Below, piece by piece: positions 53,462-62,700 of a stretch of DNA of 64,000 bases. Under the pieces are notes generated by a model. It saw nothing but the letters and a program-made list of their open reading frames with translations, was not told where the DNA came from and made no database searches. Positions within the stretch are counted from its first letter, which is position 1. Every line of letters starts with the position of its first letter. The translations under genes were made by a program, and so were the position numbers. Source of the stretch: Herbaspirillum seropedicae (GTDB taxonomy: Bacteria; Pseudomonadota; Gammaproteobacteria; Burkholderiales; Burkholderiaceae_D). The DNA is taken from positions 3,281,021 to 3,345,020 of the forward strand of contig NZ_CP011930.1 of assembly GCF_001040945.1 (NCBI RefSeq). Reading direction: 5' to 3'.

Positions 53462-54189
53462 GCGCCAGCGGTAACAAGCAACCCATCCTGCAGGTCGAGG
53501 ACCTGGCCGTGGCCTATGGCCACATCGAAGCGGTCAAGGGCATCAGCCTGTCGCTGAACGAAGGCGAGATCACCGCGCTGGTCGGCGCCAATGGCGCGGG
53601 CAAGAGCACGTCTCTGTTGGCCATCTCCGGCCTGGTGAAGGCGCAGCGCGGGCGCGTGCTGCTCCACGGGCAAGACCTGCTGCAGATGTCGCCGCACCGC
53701 ATCGTCGAATCCGGCGTGGTGCAAGTGGCCGAAGGCCGCGCCACGCTGACCACGCTGACCGTGGAAGAAAACCTGGCCTTGGGCGCTTACACGCGCAAGG
53801 ACAAGGACGGCGTGGCGCGCGATCTGGAGTGGGTGTATTCCCTCTTCCCGGTATTGAAGAACCGTGCGGCCGGACTGGCGGGCAATCTCTCGGGTGGCGA
53901 GCAGCAGATGCTGGCCATTGGGCGCGCGCTGATGGCCAAGCCCAAGGTCCTGTTGCTGGACGAACCGTCGATGGGGCTGGCGCCGTTGATCATCCAGGAA
54001 ATCTTCCGCATCGTGCAGGAGATCAACAAGACCGGCATGACCGTGCTGCTGGTGGAACAGAATGTGCGCCAGGCGCTGCGCATTGCGCAACGCGGCTATG
54101 TACTGGAGACCGGCAAGATCGTGCTGGAGGATAGCGGCGCCAATCTGCTGGGCAATCCCAAGGTGGTGGAAGCCTACCTGGGTGGTTGA
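53458..54189 (+). CDS. livF: Branched-chain amino acid ABC transporter ATPase LivF
   Basis: 243-residue second ATPase of the system. Walker A LVGANGAGKSTSLLAISG, signature LSGGEQQMLAIGRALMAKPK, Walker B LLLDEPSMGLAPLIIQEI. The start is the ATG at 53458 inside the livG stop; longer frames upstream lie within livG. Last gene of the operon; no strong terminator is seen after it. Confidence 0.95.
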   Translation: MSASGNKQPILQVEDLAVAYGHIEAVKGISLSLNEGEITALVGANGAGKSTSLLAISGLVKAQRGRVLLHGQDLLQMSPHRIVESGVVQVAEGRATLTTLTVEENLALGAYTRKDKDGVARDLEWVYSLFPVLKNRAAGLAGNLSGGEQQMLAIGRALMAKPKVLLLDEPSMGLAPLIIQEIFRIVQEINKTGMTVLLVEQNVRQALRIAQRGYVLETGKIVLEDSGANLLGNPKVVEAYLGG

Positions 54190-54251
54190 TGGGATGGATG
54201 TGGATGTGGATGTGGCCTGGGAAAAATAATAAAGAATTTTTCAATTAGGTG

Positions 54252-54280
54252 TTGACCACCAGGCTGATAGGCCTTAATAT
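54252..54280 (+). promoter_or_regulatory. Sigma-70 promoter of tRNA-Leu copy 1
   Basis: TTGACC (54252-54257), 17 bases, TAATAT (54275-54280), ~44 bases before the tRNA. Confidence 0.8.
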
Positions 54281-54323
54281 GCAGCCTCTTTCAAGCACAG
54301 CAAGTTATCGCTGATGCCAGAAG

Positions 54324-54408
54324 GCCCACGTGGCGGAATTGGTAGACGCGCATGGTTCAGGTCCATGTGCCGCGAGGTGTGGGGGTTCGAGTCCCTCCGT
54401 GGGCACCA
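54324..54408 (+). tRNA. tRNA-Leu (anticodon CAG), copy 1
   Basis: 85-nt class II tRNA with CCA. Acceptor GCCCACG/CGTGGGC; anticodon loop TTCAGGT between CATGG and CCATG reads CAG; a short variable arm precedes GGGGGTTCGAGTCCCTC. Confidence 0.96.
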
Positions 54409-54414
54409 ACATAG

Positions 54415-54453
54415 AAAAGGTCGATTGACGCAAGTCAGTCGGCCTTTTGTGTT
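54415..54453 (+). terminator. Terminator of tRNA-Leu copy 1
   Basis: AAAAGG-T-CGATTGAC stem against GTCAGTCG-G-CCTTTT with a four-base loop, T-rich tail. Confidence 0.85.
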
Positions 54454-54510
54454 TTGGGGTCCACGGATAAAGCGCCTACGCTTTGCTTTTCGCCCACTCA
54501 TGCCCCCTCC

Positions 54511-54652
54511 CCGTTCGGACTGAGTAGCTGCGCCCTGCGCAGCGTATCGAAGGCGCGCCGTCCAACACATTCCGCCTTGCGGGCTTCTATCCCGATCACA
54601 AGCATCCGCGCGCCTTCGATACGATCCTTCGGATCTACTCAGGTCGAACGGT
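54511..54652. repeat. Dispersed palindromic repeat, copy 5
   Basis: ~140-bp element between the two tRNA-Leu genes: CCGTTCGGACTGAGTAG at the left, CTACTCAGGTCGAACGG at the right, with CGTATCGAAGGCGCGC and GCGCGCCTTCGATACG inside. Confidence 0.88.
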
Positions 54653-54801
54653 TGTCAGTAGCTTCAGCGATCCATGGAACCATCCCGCTGCATGGGATGA
54701 TTTGATGACACCTAGATTATTTAGTTTTTAGGATCATCCATCCCTCTGCACAGGGCATTTTTTGCTTAGTTTTTTGGAGCATAAAAAACTTCAAAAAAAA
54801 G

Positions 54802-54830
54802 ATGACAACACAAAATTTTGCCCTTAGAAT
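54802..54830 (+). promoter_or_regulatory. Sigma-70 promoter of tRNA-Leu copy 2
   Basis: ATGACA (54802-54807), 17 bases, TAGAAT (54825-54830). The following leader (ATGCAGCCTCTTTCAAGCA) is the same as in copy 1, so promoter-proximal DNA was duplicated with the tRNA. Confidence 0.7.
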
Positions 54831-54873
54831 GCAGCCTCTTTCAAGCAATGCAGTTTGATCGCATGTGCAGAAG

Positions 54874-54958
54874 GCCCACGTGGCGGAATTGGTAGACGCG
54901 CATGGTTCAGGTCCATGTGCCGCGAGGTGTGGGGGTTCGAGTCCCTCCGTGGGCACCA
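54874..54958 (+). tRNA. tRNA-Leu (anticodon CAG), copy 2
   Basis: Identical over all 85 bases to copy 1 at 54324, 550 bp downstream, with its own promoter and terminator. Confidence 0.96.
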
Positions 54959-54964
54959 AAATAG

Positions 54965-55003
54965 AAAAGGTCGATTGACGCGAGTCAGTCGGCCTTTTGT
55001 ATT
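54965..55003 (+). terminator. Terminator of tRNA-Leu copy 2
   Basis: Same stem-loop as after copy 1 with one changed loop base (GCGA for GCAA). Confidence 0.85.
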
Positions 55004-55053
55004 TTGGGGACCACGAGCAAGGCGCCTGCGCGCCTTGCGGGAGGGACGAGAAA

Positions 55054-55075
55054 GTCCGGCCTTGCAAGGCCGGAC
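55054..55075. repeat. Perfect 22-bp palindrome after tRNA-Leu copy 2
   Basis: GTCCGGCCTTG joined directly to CAAGGCCGGAC, within a ~90-bp G+C-rich insert between the second terminator and the partial third copy. Confidence 0.7.
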
Positions 55076-55093
55076 GGGGTCGAGGGACGTGAC

Positions 55094-55163
55094 CGAGTCC
55101 CTCCGTGGGCACCAAAATAGAAAAGGTCGATTGACGCGAGTCAGTCGGCCTTTTGTATTTTTT
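55094..55163 (+). repeat. Partial third copy: tRNA-Leu 3' end plus terminator
   Basis: From CGAGTCCCTCC to the T-run it repeats copy 2 (54938-55004) base for base: the last ~20 bases of the tRNA with CCA, the spacer AAAATAG and the terminator hairpin. The tRNA body is missing, so it is not functional; the terminator remains and ends with a longer T-run. Confidence 0.9.
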
Positions 55164-55236
55164 ACCCTCAAAAAAACGTCAGCCGACTTTGCGGTAGGCT
55201 TAGGCTTCCTCGTCGTTATCCATCACCAGGGAGACT

Positions 55237-57456
55237 ATGAAAACCACCATCACCTTGCTCACCGCCCTCCTCGGCGCGGCTGCCATGGAACAGGCCCACG
55301 CCGCCGGCGCGACACTCAAGCCAGCCGGCTATATCGAGCAGCTCGAGATCACCCAGACCGCGGACGCCTTTGGCGGGGCCACGCCGGCCGGCGCAGCCGG
55401 TCCCTACCAGCTGGTCTCGGGCATCGTGCATGGAAAGCTCGACGCCCATCATCCCGACAACGCGATGATTACCGATCTCGACAAGGCGCCAAGGGATGCC
55501 CATGGTTATGTCTCCTATACGACGGACTTCGTGATCCTGCGCCCCAAGTCAGCCGCCCAGGCGCGCCGCGTACTCTTCTATGACGTGGCCAATCGCGGTC
55601 GCAAGTTGGCCGAGGAATTCTTCATCGGCGGCAAATCTTTGCGCAATGGCCCCGCCCCCGGCGACAACTACCCTTCCCTGCTGCGAGCCGGCTATACCAT
55701 CGTCTGGAGCGGCTGGCAGGGCGACCTGAAGCAATCAGGGGCAGCCATCGACGGCGCGCTGGGCACACGGTTCCCGGTGGTCGCCAACAAGGACGGCTCG
55801 GCCATCACCGGCTTGAGCCGCGAAGAATACATCCCCGATTTCCATCAGGGGCACAAGGAATTCAAGCTCGCCTACCCTCCAGCCTCCCTACGCGACAAGT
55901 CGCAGGTCAGCTTCACCGTGCGCCAGACCTGGCGCAACGGACAGGGCCAGCAAGACTACCAGGCGCCCTCCGCCCCCGTGACTGAGTGGCATTACGAGCC
56001 CAAGGCGGATGGCAGCGTGAGTGTGGTCTTCACGCCGCCCTCGGCAGTGCCCGGCCCGGCTGGCACAAGCGTGCCGGCCGACCAGGGCAGCATCTACAGT
56101 TTCGTCTATCCGGCCAGCCATCCCCGGGTGATGGCCATCGGTTTTGCGGCCGTGCGTGATCTGGTGAGCTTCCTGCGCGATGCGTCGGCCGATGCCAAGG
56201 GTGCGGCCAATCCCCTCAACGACATGAAAGACGCCGCCTGCGTCAGCCAGCAGGCTTGCACGGCGCACGACAAGCGTAATTTCGACTTGACCATTGGTGA
56301 AGGGATCTCACAGTCGGGCCGCTTCATGCGCGACTTCCTCTACATGGGATTCAACAAGAACGCGCAGGGAAACAAGGTCTTCGACGGGATGATCGCCATC
56401 ATCCCGGGTGGACGCCGCACCTGGATCAATGAGCGTTTTTCGCAACCGGGCCGCTGGTCCAAGGGTCACGAAGAACACTGGATGCCGGGCGACCAGTTCC
56501 CCTTCGCCTACAACGTCATGCAAGATCCGGTCAGTGGCGTGACCGATGGCTTGCTCAAGCAATGCAGCGCCAGCATGACCTGCCCGAAGATCATGCAGAT
56601 CGATGGCAGCTTTGAATGGTGGGGTGGTCGTGGCGCACTGGTGGTCACCGATGGTGCGGGCAAGGACCTGACCTTGCCGGACAACGTGCGCTACTACCTG
56701 ATCTCCGGCACCCAGCATGCAGGCGGGCCTGGCATCAAGAACGGCGTAGTGAAGCAGAACGGCCAGGACAGCATGTGCCAATTCCCGCCTAGCCCGGTGA
56801 CCCAGGCGCCAGTGCTGCGGGCCATGATTCCGGCGATGGAAAACTGGCTGGCGAAGGGACAGTTGCCACCGCCCTCGCGCTATCCGACCGTGAGTGACGG
56901 CACGGCGGTCACGCCTGACCAGGCCTCGGTCGGATTCCCTGCGCTGGACAATGTGCTGGCGCCACTGGCCAATGCCGCAGGAACAGTAAGGCCCACAGAA
57001 CTGCATCTGTCCTATAGCGGCATCCACAATCCGCTCGCCGTCACCGACTATCGCGCTGCGATACCGGTAGCCGATCCCACGCGGCCGTATCGCATCCTGG
57101 TGCCGAAGGTCGATGCCGATGGTAATGAACTGGGCGGCATTGCCCAGCCTGAAGTGGCGGTCCCTCTAGCAACCTATACGGGATGGAACCTGCGCGCTGC
57201 CGGTCATGCGCAAGGGGAAACCTGCTCTTCTCTGGGCAGTGCGATTCCCTTCGCCGTGAGCGGCGCGACCAGGAGCAGCAGCGATCCCCGGCCTGCACTC
57301 GACCAGCGCTACCAGGGCCGCGCCGACTATGCTGCGCAGGTCAAGGCAGCCGGCGACAGACTGGTACAGGAAGGCTATCTGCTGCCACTGGATGCCGAAC
57401 ACATCTTTGCCGCGCACGCCAGGCAGGTATCACCGCAACTGATCCCGCAACCCTGA
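55237..57456 (+). CDS. Large secreted alpha/beta hydrolase domain protein
   Basis: 739 residues with signal peptide (MKTTITLLTALLGAAAMEQA, cleaved near HAAGA). It matches the ~650-750-residue alpha/beta hydrolase domain family seen in proteobacteria and actinobacteria: YTTDFVILRPKSAAQARRVL, RAGYTIVWSGWQGDL, the nucleophile region GEGISQSGRFMRDFLYMGFN (likely Ser in SQSGR) and ISGTQHAGGPGIKNG for a His. Substrate is unknown. Stand-alone gene behind the tRNA-Leu cluster with GGGAG before the ATG. Confidence 0.85.
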   Translation: MKTTITLLTALLGAAAMEQAHAAGATLKPAGYIEQLEITQTADAFGGATPAGAAGPYQLVSGIVHGKLDAHHPDNAMITDLDKAPRDAHGYVSYTTDFVILRPKSAAQARRVLFYDVANRGRKLAEEFFIGGKSLRNGPAPGDNYPSLLRAGYTIVWSGWQGDLKQSGAAIDGALGTRFPVVANKDGSAITGLSREEYIPDFHQGHKEFKLAYPPASLRDKSQVSFTVRQTWRNGQGQQDYQAPSAPVTEWHYEPKADGSVSVVFTPPSAVPGPAGTSVPADQGSIYSFVYPASHPRVMAIGFAAVRDLVSFLRDASADAKGAANPLNDMKDAACVSQQACTAHDKRNFDLTIGEGISQSGRFMRDFLYMGFNKNAQGNKVFDGMIAIIPGGRRTWINERFSQPGRWSKGHEEHWMPGDQFPFAYNVMQDPVSGVTDGLLKQCSASMTCPKIMQIDGSFEWWGGRGALVVTDGAGKDLTLPDNVRYYLISGTQHAGGPGIKNGVVKQNGQDSMCQFPPSPVTQAPVLRAMIPAMENWLAKGQLPPPSRYPTVSDGTAVTPDQASVGFPALDNVLAPLANAAGTVRPTELHLSYSGIHNPLAVTDYRAAIPVADPTRPYRILVPKVDADGNELGGIAQPEVAVPLATYTGWNLRAAGHAQGETCSSLGSAIPFAVSGATRSSSDPRPALDQRYQGRADYAAQVKAAGDRLVQEGYLLPLDAEHIFAAHARQVSPQLIPQP

Positions 57457-57503
57457 GCAGTTGCAAGCGTCCATGGGCGCAGGCTGGCCCATGGACCGCC
57501 TGT

Positions 57504-59774
57504 TCAGCGCCGCCGCTTCTCTTCCGGTCGGGCCACCGCCCCACGCACCTCAAACCGCACCCTATCCAGTTCCTGGCCGCCCTTGTCCTGCAACACCAGC
57601 ACATGCTTGCCCGGCCAAGGCATCCAGTCAAAGCCCAGTTCTTCCTCACCCGAGGCCGATGCGTTGGTGCTGACCTTCTGCGCCTTCACCCTGCCCGCCT
57701 GCATGACTTCCTGCGGCATCAGCTTGCCATCCAGCACCCAACGGCTACCCGCTGGCACCCCCTGCGCGCGAAAACGGATGCGCTGCCGTGCCGGTGGGAT
57801 ATCCGGATCCAGCGCGGCCAGCATGCCTGCGGTCGGATAGGTAATGGCGGGACGGATGTCGCGCGCGTGGGCAAGCCGGATCTCGGCCTGCGCGGTACCG
57901 GGCAAGAAATATTCGGTGCGGGCGGCTTCCACCTCCTGCTCATATCGGATCATCTGCGCCTGCACGCCAGCGGGCTTGGCTGGAGGGCCGTTGCCGGCCT
58001 CACGTCCACCGTTGCGTCCGCGTTCATGCAGGTACTGCATCACCTCCTGCCACACCGGCGCGGCGCCCGTCACGCCCGAGACATCCCACATCGGCGCCCC
58101 CGATGCATTGCCGACCCATACCCCTACGGTATAACGCGTGGAGTAGCCAACACACCAGTTGTCACGCATATCCTTGGAGGTGCCGGTCTTGACCGCGGTC
58201 CAGATGCGCGTGGACAGTGCATTCTCCAGGCCGAAGGTCCGCGCACGCGCACTGCGGTCGGAGAGAATGTCGCCGACGATGTAGGCCGCGTCGGCGTCCA
58301 TCACCTGCGTGGCGCGCGCTGGCGTGCGCGCTTCGTCGAGCCGCGTGCGCAAAGGTGTGTAGCGACCCTGGTTGGCCAGCACGCGATAGGCATTGGCCAG
58401 ATTGGCCAGCGTCACGTCGGCACTGCCCAGCGCCAGGCTGTAGCCGTAGTAATCGCCACTCTCGCGCAGGTTGAAACCCAGTGCCTGAAGGCGACGGAAG
58501 AAACGCTCGGGCGTCACCATCACCAGCGTGCGCACGGCCGGGATGTTCAGCGATGAACCCAGCGAAGTGCGCAGGCTCACCAGCCCCTTGTATTGTTTGT
58601 CGTAATTCTGCGGAATGTAGAGCCCGGCGGAGGTGGCCAGATTGACGGGGGAATCGTCCAGCAAGGAGGCGGCCGTCAGCCATTTCTTTTCGATGGCCAG
58701 TTCGTAGAGGAAGGGCTTCAAGGTCGAACCTGCCTGCCGCTGCGCCACCACGCCATCCACATTGGCCGCTGCCGAGAGCGGGCCGCTGGAACCGACCCAG
58801 GCCAGCACGTCGCCCGTGGCGTTGTCGATGACGATGATGGCGCCATCCTCGATATTGCGATCGGCCAGCCCTGCCAGCTGATGGCGCAAGGCCTGCGTGG
58901 CAAAGCGCTGCAAGCGGGCATCGAGGGTGGAGCGCAATTGCTGCCCCGGTGCACTCAAGAGCTTGCGCGCCAGGTGCGGAGCCAGTTGCGGTGCGTCGCT
59001 GGTCCCGGGCAGATCGCGCTTGGCCGAGACCCGCGCCAAGGCCAGTTCGGTGCGGCCATCCATGCCATTGCACTGCTCGCCCGGGCCCTCTTCCTTCAAG
59101 ATGGCGCAGGCGCGGTCGGCCACGCGGCGGGGCGTCGCATTGGGCGCACGAATCAGCGCCACTGCGATGGCGGCTTCACCCTGGTCGAGTCCACTCGGAT
59201 GCTTGCCGAACATGATGCGCGACAGTGCATGCACGCCGACCAGCTCCCCCCGGAAGGCCACCAGGTTGAGATAGGCTTCCAGGATCTGGTCCTTGCGCCA
59301 GTTGCGCTCCAGCGATTGCGCAATCCACGCCTGCGACACCTTTTGCGTGAGCGAACGCGCCCCGGACTTGCGGCGCAGATCGTCATAGATCAAACCCGCC
59401 AGTTGCATCGTGATGGTGGAGGCGCCGCGTGTCTTCGAATTCCACAAATTACCCCAGGCCGAGGCTGCCACGGCGCTCCAGTCGATGCCGCTGTGCTGGT
59501 AGAAACGCCGGTCTTCCGAGGCGATCAGCGCATGGCGCAAGGCGGGCGAGACGTCTTCCAGCCTGACCCAGGCCAGCTTGCGCTCGTCCATGTTGATGCG
59601 CATGCGCTGCAGCAGCTCGCCGTTGCGGTCCAGCAGGCTGGCCTCGGACGGCAGGAAGTCGCGCTGCACTTCCTTGAACGAGGGCACGGCATGGGCCGCC
59701 ACGGGCATGAGCAGCGCCAGCACCAGCGCACACAGTGCGCCGGTGCTGGACTTGCGTGCAGTCATGGCGCTCAC
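57504..59774 (-). CDS. pbpC: Penicillin-binding protein 1C
   Basis: Bifunctional peptidoglycan synthase-like protein, 756 residues. Signal/anchor at the N-terminus (TGALCALVLALLMPVAAHA); glycosyltransferase 51 with EDRRFYQHSGIDW and GASTITMQLAG; transpeptidase with AGSTLKPFLYE (SxxK), SSLNIPAVR (SxN) and KTGTSKDMRDNWCVGYS (KTG); C-terminal BiPBP_C domain (~residue 660 on). The GTG at 59774 overlaps the TGA of the alpha-2-macroglobulin gene; the ATG at 59765 is the alternative start. The pair matches the E. coli yfhM-pbpC arrangement. Confidence 0.93.
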   Translation of the reverse strand: MSAMTARKSSTGALCALVLALLMPVAAHAVPSFKEVQRDFLPSEASLLDRNGELLQRMRINMDERKLAWVRLEDVSPALRHALIASEDRRFYQHSGIDWSAVAASAWGNLWNSKTRGASTITMQLAGLIYDDLRRKSGARSLTQKVSQAWIAQSLERNWRKDQILEAYLNLVAFRGELVGVHALSRIMFGKHPSGLDQGEAAIAVALIRAPNATPRRVADRACAILKEEGPGEQCNGMDGRTELALARVSAKRDLPGTSDAPQLAPHLARKLLSAPGQQLRSTLDARLQRFATQALRHQLAGLADRNIEDGAIIVIDNATGDVLAWVGSSGPLSAAANVDGVVAQRQAGSTLKPFLYELAIEKKWLTAASLLDDSPVNLATSAGLYIPQNYDKQYKGLVSLRTSLGSSLNIPAVRTLVMVTPERFFRRLQALGFNLRESGDYYGYSLALGSADVTLANLANAYRVLANQGRYTPLRTRLDEARTPARATQVMDADAAYIVGDILSDRSARARTFGLENALSTRIWTAVKTGTSKDMRDNWCVGYSTRYTVGVWVGNASGAPMWDVSGVTGAAPVWQEVMQYLHERGRNGGREAGNGPPAKPAGVQAQMIRYEQEVEAARTEYFLPGTAQAEIRLAHARDIRPAITYPTAGMLAALDPDIPPARQRIRFRAQGVPAGSRWVLDGKLMPQEVMQAGRVKAQKVSTNASASGEEELGFDWMPWPGKHVLVLQDKGGQELDRVRFEVRGAVARPEEKRRR

Positions 59775-62700
59775 TGCGCTGCCTTCACGACCAGCTTGCC
59801 ATTGGGGACTTCCCCGAACATCTCGGGCGCATACATGGCTTCCACCCGCGTGGGCGGCATGTTGAATTCGCCGGCATTGTTCAGGCGCACGGTATAGCTG
59901 ATGCTGGTGCGGCCCTTGGGCATGGCTTCGTAGTAGGCGCGATAGGCTTCGAAGCTGCGCTCTTCATAGGCCAGCCAGCCCATGCCGCGCTCACGCGGGG
60001 CGTCCTGCTTGCCCTGGGCGATGGCGGAGTCGCGGCCCAGGCCGGAACCCAGCAGCGTGGCGCCGCCCGGCACCGGATCGCTCACCACGACCCAGGTCAT
60101 CTCGGCTTGCGCGTCGATATCCAGCGTCACGCGCAACACGTCGCCACGGGTGTAGACGCCGGCCTGCTTCTGCTCGATGGCCTCGACCTTGCGGGTGATG
60201 CGATAGCCGGCCGCGAAGGGCTGCTTGAGCGGCACTGCCGCCAGGCTCTGCAGGGTAACCCAGGGCTTGCCGTTACCCTCTTGCGCCAGACGCACGCTGC
60301 CACCCTGGGCATTGCCTTCCGGCCACGGCAGTTGCAGCTTGCCGCCATTGGGCGCGCCGCTCCAGGCCAGGCTTTGTGTCGCAGCGCTGGCGCCGTTCTG
60401 CTCCAGCGTAGCGCGGGTGGCGCCGGTGACCGGTTCCGATTCGAACTTGCGGGCGAATTTCTCCAGCGCCAGGCTGCCCCAGACGTTGGCGGTGGTGGTG
60501 CTCCAGTGACCGCGCTGCTGGCGGCCGATGGCGCCGGCGATCAGGCGCGGCATGTCTTCGCGCCAGGCCGGGTTGTTCAGCTCCAGCAGGATCAGGCGGT
60601 TGGCGTTGGCGTCGCCACTGCTCATGAGCCACCACCAGTAATCGCCTTCTTCATTGGAGAAGCCCATGCGCGTGCCCTGGAAATTCAAGCGGGCGCGCAG
60701 GATCTGGTCGGCTTCGTCCAGCTTCTTCTGGCGGTCGGGGATGGCCGGGACGCGCTGCAGGATGCCGATCCAGTCCAGCAGTCCCGAGGTCGGCCAGACA
60801 TTGGGATTGATCTGGAGCGAACCCAGCATCGCCGGTTGCACGCGGTTGTAGCGCGACAGTGCTTCGAGGGCGGCCAGCTTGCGCACATCCAGGTCCTTCT
60901 GCGGTGACCAGAAATCACGCATCACCTTGCCTTCCACGAAGGCGGCCAGACCATCCAGCATCTTGTCGCGGCTGGCCTGCGGGATGGCATAGCCGGCTTC
61001 GTTGGTGGCGGCCAGCAGATAGGCCGTCAGCGTGTCGCTGCCACGGCGTGCGCCGCTGTCGCTGGGCGGGAAGTAATAGGCCAGGCCGTCGCCATCGAGA
61101 TAGGTGGGCAGGTCGGCCACGATCTTCTGCCAGGCGGCTTCATCGCGCAGGCCGATGGCCTTGGAGGTCTTCTGTTCCAGGCAGGCGAAGGGATAGTTGA
61201 CGAAGTAACGGGTCAGCGCATCGCTGCCACCAGCCAGGCTGGGCTTGAGCGAGATCGCCAGGCCGCCGCGTCCCGGCAGGCTGTCGGCGGGCCGGGCCAC
61301 GTCGAGGGCGGCGTTCTTGTCCAGCTGGAACAGCGTGGCTTGCTGCACCGTGACCGGCACGGCAGGAACGACGCGCTGGGTGAACTTCATGGCGTCGCGC
61401 GCCTTCTGGCCGCCCTGCTCCTGGGCGCTGATTTCCCAGGCCAGCTGGTTGATGCCTTCCGGGGTCTGCACCGGCCACATCACTTCGGCGGACTGGCCGG
61501 CGGCAATCTTCACCTCGCGTTCAGGCAGCGTCAGCGTGCTCGCTGCCGTGCCGCCCTGGGCGCGCGCGGCGACCTTGATCGTCATGTCGTGCGTGGTGGT
61601 GTTGCGCACGGTCACGGCGCCGTTGAAGCTGTCGCCCTCGCGCACCAGCGGCGGCAAGCCGGAGATGACCTGCACGTCCTGCGTGGAGCGGATGCTGATA
61701 CTGCCAGTGCCGAAATCACTGATGCCATTCTCGGCGATGGCGACGATGCGGAAGGATGTCAGCGCATCATTGAGCGGAACATCCAGTTGCGCCCTGCCCT
61801 CGGCATCCAGCGTGACATTGGGCTTCCATACCAGCAGGGTATCGAACAATTCGCGCGTGGGTGCGCGGCCCCCGCCGCCACCGGCGGGCGTGGCCTTCTT
61901 GCCATAGTGGCGCTTGCCGACCACCTGCATCTGCGCAGTGGAAGTTTCCACGCCATAGCTGCGCCGTTGCAGCATGGCGTGCAGCACGTCCCAACTGCCA
62001 TTGGGCTGCAGCTCCAGCAGCGCTTCATCGACGGCGGCCAGGGCGAATTCGCCACCGGCGGCGGGCTTGCCGTTGGGCAGCTTCACCTGCACTTGCACCT
62101 TGGCGATGGCGCGGATGGGATAGGTCGGCTTGTCGGTACTGACCGCCACTTGCAGCCGATGGCCCGCATCGCCGACGTTGACTTCGGCGATGCCGAATTT
62201 CCAGGCTGGTTTGGAGAGATCGACGATGGGACCCGGTCCCTGGTATTCGCGGAACTCATGCCACCAGTTGATGGGCTCTTTCCAACCCCAGATGAAGAAG
62301 GAATACCACGGCACCTCACGCATGCGGCCGCGCACGGCCAGTACCGACACATAGACGTTGGGACCATACTCGGCCTTCATCGGCACGCTGATGGTCGGGT
62401 CCTGGCCTGACAGCTGCACGACGCGGGTGTCGATCACGCCCTCGCGCTCCACCGCTACCAGGGCGGTAGCAGAGCGGAACGGCATGCGCACCTGGAAGTT
62501 GGCGGTCTCGCCGGGCTGGTAATTCTTTTTCTCGGGCAGGATGTCGATACGATCCTGGTTCTCGCCATCGAACCAGACTTCGCCGCGCCCGGTCACCCAC
62601 ACCGAGGAGCGGGCGGCGGCGGCGTTGCCATTGCCATCCTTGGCGCTGGCGATCAATTCCACATTGCCTGCTTCGGAGAGTTCGGTATCGCAGGTGAACA

